From Steroidobacteraceae bacterium (GTDB lineage Bacteria; Pseudomonadota; Gammaproteobacteria; Steroidobacterales; Steroidobacteraceae): DNA of 64,000 nt. The stretch's first letter is position 1; each line of letters opens with the position of its first letter. The position numbers and the translations under genes were made by a program. Below the pieces are notes generated by a model, which had not been told where the DNA came from, searched no databases, and was given only the letters and a program-made list of their open reading frames with translations. Positions 63,088-64,000 of this stretch are shown here, piece by piece. The DNA lies in the NCBI GenBank assembly GCA_025458905.1, contig JALORN010000021.1, positions 1-64,000 on the forward strand, given 5' to 3'.

Positions 63088-64000
63088 TCAGAACCAGTCG
63101 GCCAGCGAGATGCCGACGCCGATGGTGGTCTGCTTCCAGTTGTAGTCGACCAGGCTCTCGCCATAGCCGCTGAACAGCTGCACGTAGCCGCGCACGCGAC
63201 GTGCGAGCGGGAAGCTCCAGGTGGCCTCGGCCGAGCCATTGCCGGTGTCGAACGCATAGCGGCCCAGCAGGGAAAGCTGGTGGCGACCGAGCGCGTACGA
63301 GGCGACCAGCTCGCCGCGCCCGAGGAAGTCCTGGATGTCGGGATTGTCGTCCTCGCCGCTGCTCTCCTCGATGCGCACCCAGGTGCGCGCCAGCAGCGCG
63401 AGGCGGCCGCGCTCCGCGCCCACCTGCGCATACACACGGTTCCAGCTGCGCGAGAGGCCCTGGCCACGGCCGTTGGACTGGTGCACGAGCCCGACGTTCA
63501 GCAGCCGCCAGTCCCAGCCGAGCAGGCGCACGTCCGGATGGAACGCCAGCATCAACTCGGGCTCGTAGTTGGTCTCGCGGAACGGCCGCGACAGCTCGCC
63601 CGCGTACACCTGCCACTGGCTCTGCTGGGTGTAGCCCGCCCACAGCGAGGCACCAATCTCGTCCTCGAGGTCGGCGAGCTTGAACTTGAAGCTCAGCTGG
63701 AACTTCGCCTCCGTCTCCTCCCAGCCGAGCGGGCGCGGCCCCGGAGGCCGGGTCGGCGAACCCGGGCGCTGGTTCATGTCGCTGCTCCAGCTCACCGGCA
63801 GGATGTAGGTCGGACGGTGCGGGCGGATGTCGAAGACGGCGTCGTCGACGCCGATGGCCCAGCGGTTGCCGATCGGCGAGGTGCGCGGTGGCAGGCCGGG
63901 CTCCTGCTCGAGCGGCGGCTGCGCGTCGCGCGTCGCGCCGGCGGACGCGGCGGCGGTCCCGGCGCCCGGCGCTGCGACGCCGCCGTCGGGCCGGGCAGCA
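63088..64000 (-). CDS. pldA: Outer-membrane phospholipase A1 PldA, 5' end outside window
   Basis: The frame is open to the window edge, with 303 visible codons. The mature protein shows 'FDIRPHRPTYILPVSW' and the catalytic 'HQSNGRGQG' (His and Ser) with 'SRSWNRVYAQVG' after it; beta-strands repeat to the C-terminal 'GISLADWF', ending in Phe as outer-membrane beta-barrel proteins do. PldA hydrolyses phospholipids that reach the outer leaflet. The N-terminal region outside the barrel is Ala/Pro-rich. The start and signal peptide lie beyond 64000. Confidence 0.88.
   Translation of the reverse strand, partial: AARPDGGVAAPGAGTAAASAGATRDAQPPLEQEPGLPPRTSPIGNRWAIGVDDAVFDIRPHRPTYILPVSWSSDMNQRPGSPTRPPGPRPLGWEETEAKFQLSFKFKLADLEDEIGASLWAGYTQQSQWQVYAGELSRPFRETNYEPELMLAFHPDVRLLGWDWRLLNVGLVHQSNGRGQGLSRSWNRVYAQVGAERGRLALLARTWVRIEESSGEDDNPDIQDFLGRGELVASYALGRHQLSLLGRYAFDTGNGSAEATWSFPLARRVRGYVQLFSGYGESLVDYNWKQTTIGVGISLADWF

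Overview
The window is a very GC-rich bacterial chromosome segment (clearly above two-thirds G+C by eye, not computed). It is densely coding, and many neighbouring genes overlap by four bases (ATGA or GTGA). Several features suggest a gammaproteobacterium of an environmental, TonB-receptor-rich type, for example near the Steroidobacteraceae/Solimonadaceae/Xanthomonadales. These are an asmA-mutY-yggX block beside tRNA-Phe, a ybhP-clsB-ybhN operon, cpdA, uup, pldA, rhlE, an SUI1/YciH protein, and two large TonB-dependent receptors of the 'VVTARKR' class. The family assignment is inference only. There is no rRNA, CRISPR array, transposase gene or phage gene.

Layout. 1-2.2 kb: end of a TonB-dependent receptor, then a terminator. 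2.3-6.4 kb: carotenoid genes crtY, crtB, crtZ and a crtX-like glucosyltransferase (zeaxanthin glucoside branch; crtE and crtI are not in the window). 6.5-11 kb: cpdA, a secreted small protein, a flavin monooxygenase, a dihaem peroxidase and an HdeD-like protein. 11.1-14.1 kb: ybhP-clsB-ybhN operon. 14.1-21 kb: amidohydrolase lipoprotein, a sensor kinase with a decayed ATP site, an unusual alpha/beta hydrolase, an FAD oxidoreductase and an aldose epimerase. 21.2-23.6 kb: CBS protein and a SorAB-type sulfite dehydrogenase pair. 23.7-29.2 kb: HWE-type kinase with response regulator, secreted SDR, membrane metallophosphoesterase, a truncated glyoxalase fragment and an RsbRD-type kinase. 29.4-34.4 kb: secreted lipase-like protein, tRNA-Phe with a good promoter, a BrnA-like orphan, and the yggX-mutY-asmA operon. 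34.5-38.6 kb: a kinase with about seven PAS domains and its NarL-type regulator. 38.9-42.9 kb: methyltransferase, small coiled-coil protein, L,D-transpeptidase and DUF2721 protein. 42.9-46.7 kb: membrane protein and a DevBCA/MacAB-like exporter. 46.7-50.5 kb: FAD monooxygenase, CpcT/CpeT-like lipoprotein, SUI1 protein and a frameshifted rhlE helicase. 50.7-55.1 kb: AttEFGH-like ABC system. 55.1-61.1 kb: DUF3297 protein, CpeT-like protein interrupted by a REP-like hairpin, NmrA-like lipoprotein, LacI-type operator, TonB receptor and another CpeT-like protein. 61.2-64 kb: uup and pldA (5' end outside).

The most interesting theme is three CpcT/CpeT-like exported proteins in a genome stretch with no phycobilisome genes. 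One of them is translationally coupled to a TonB receptor that sits behind a LacI-type palindrome. This suggests an uptake or periplasmic ligand-handling system that I do not recognise. Other notable items are the rhlE gene lacking about 14 bases just before its DEAD motif, two histidine kinases whose ATP-binding boxes are degraded, an alpha/beta hydrolase with His at the nucleophile elbow, and a truncated glyoxalase fragment translationally coupled to a kinase.
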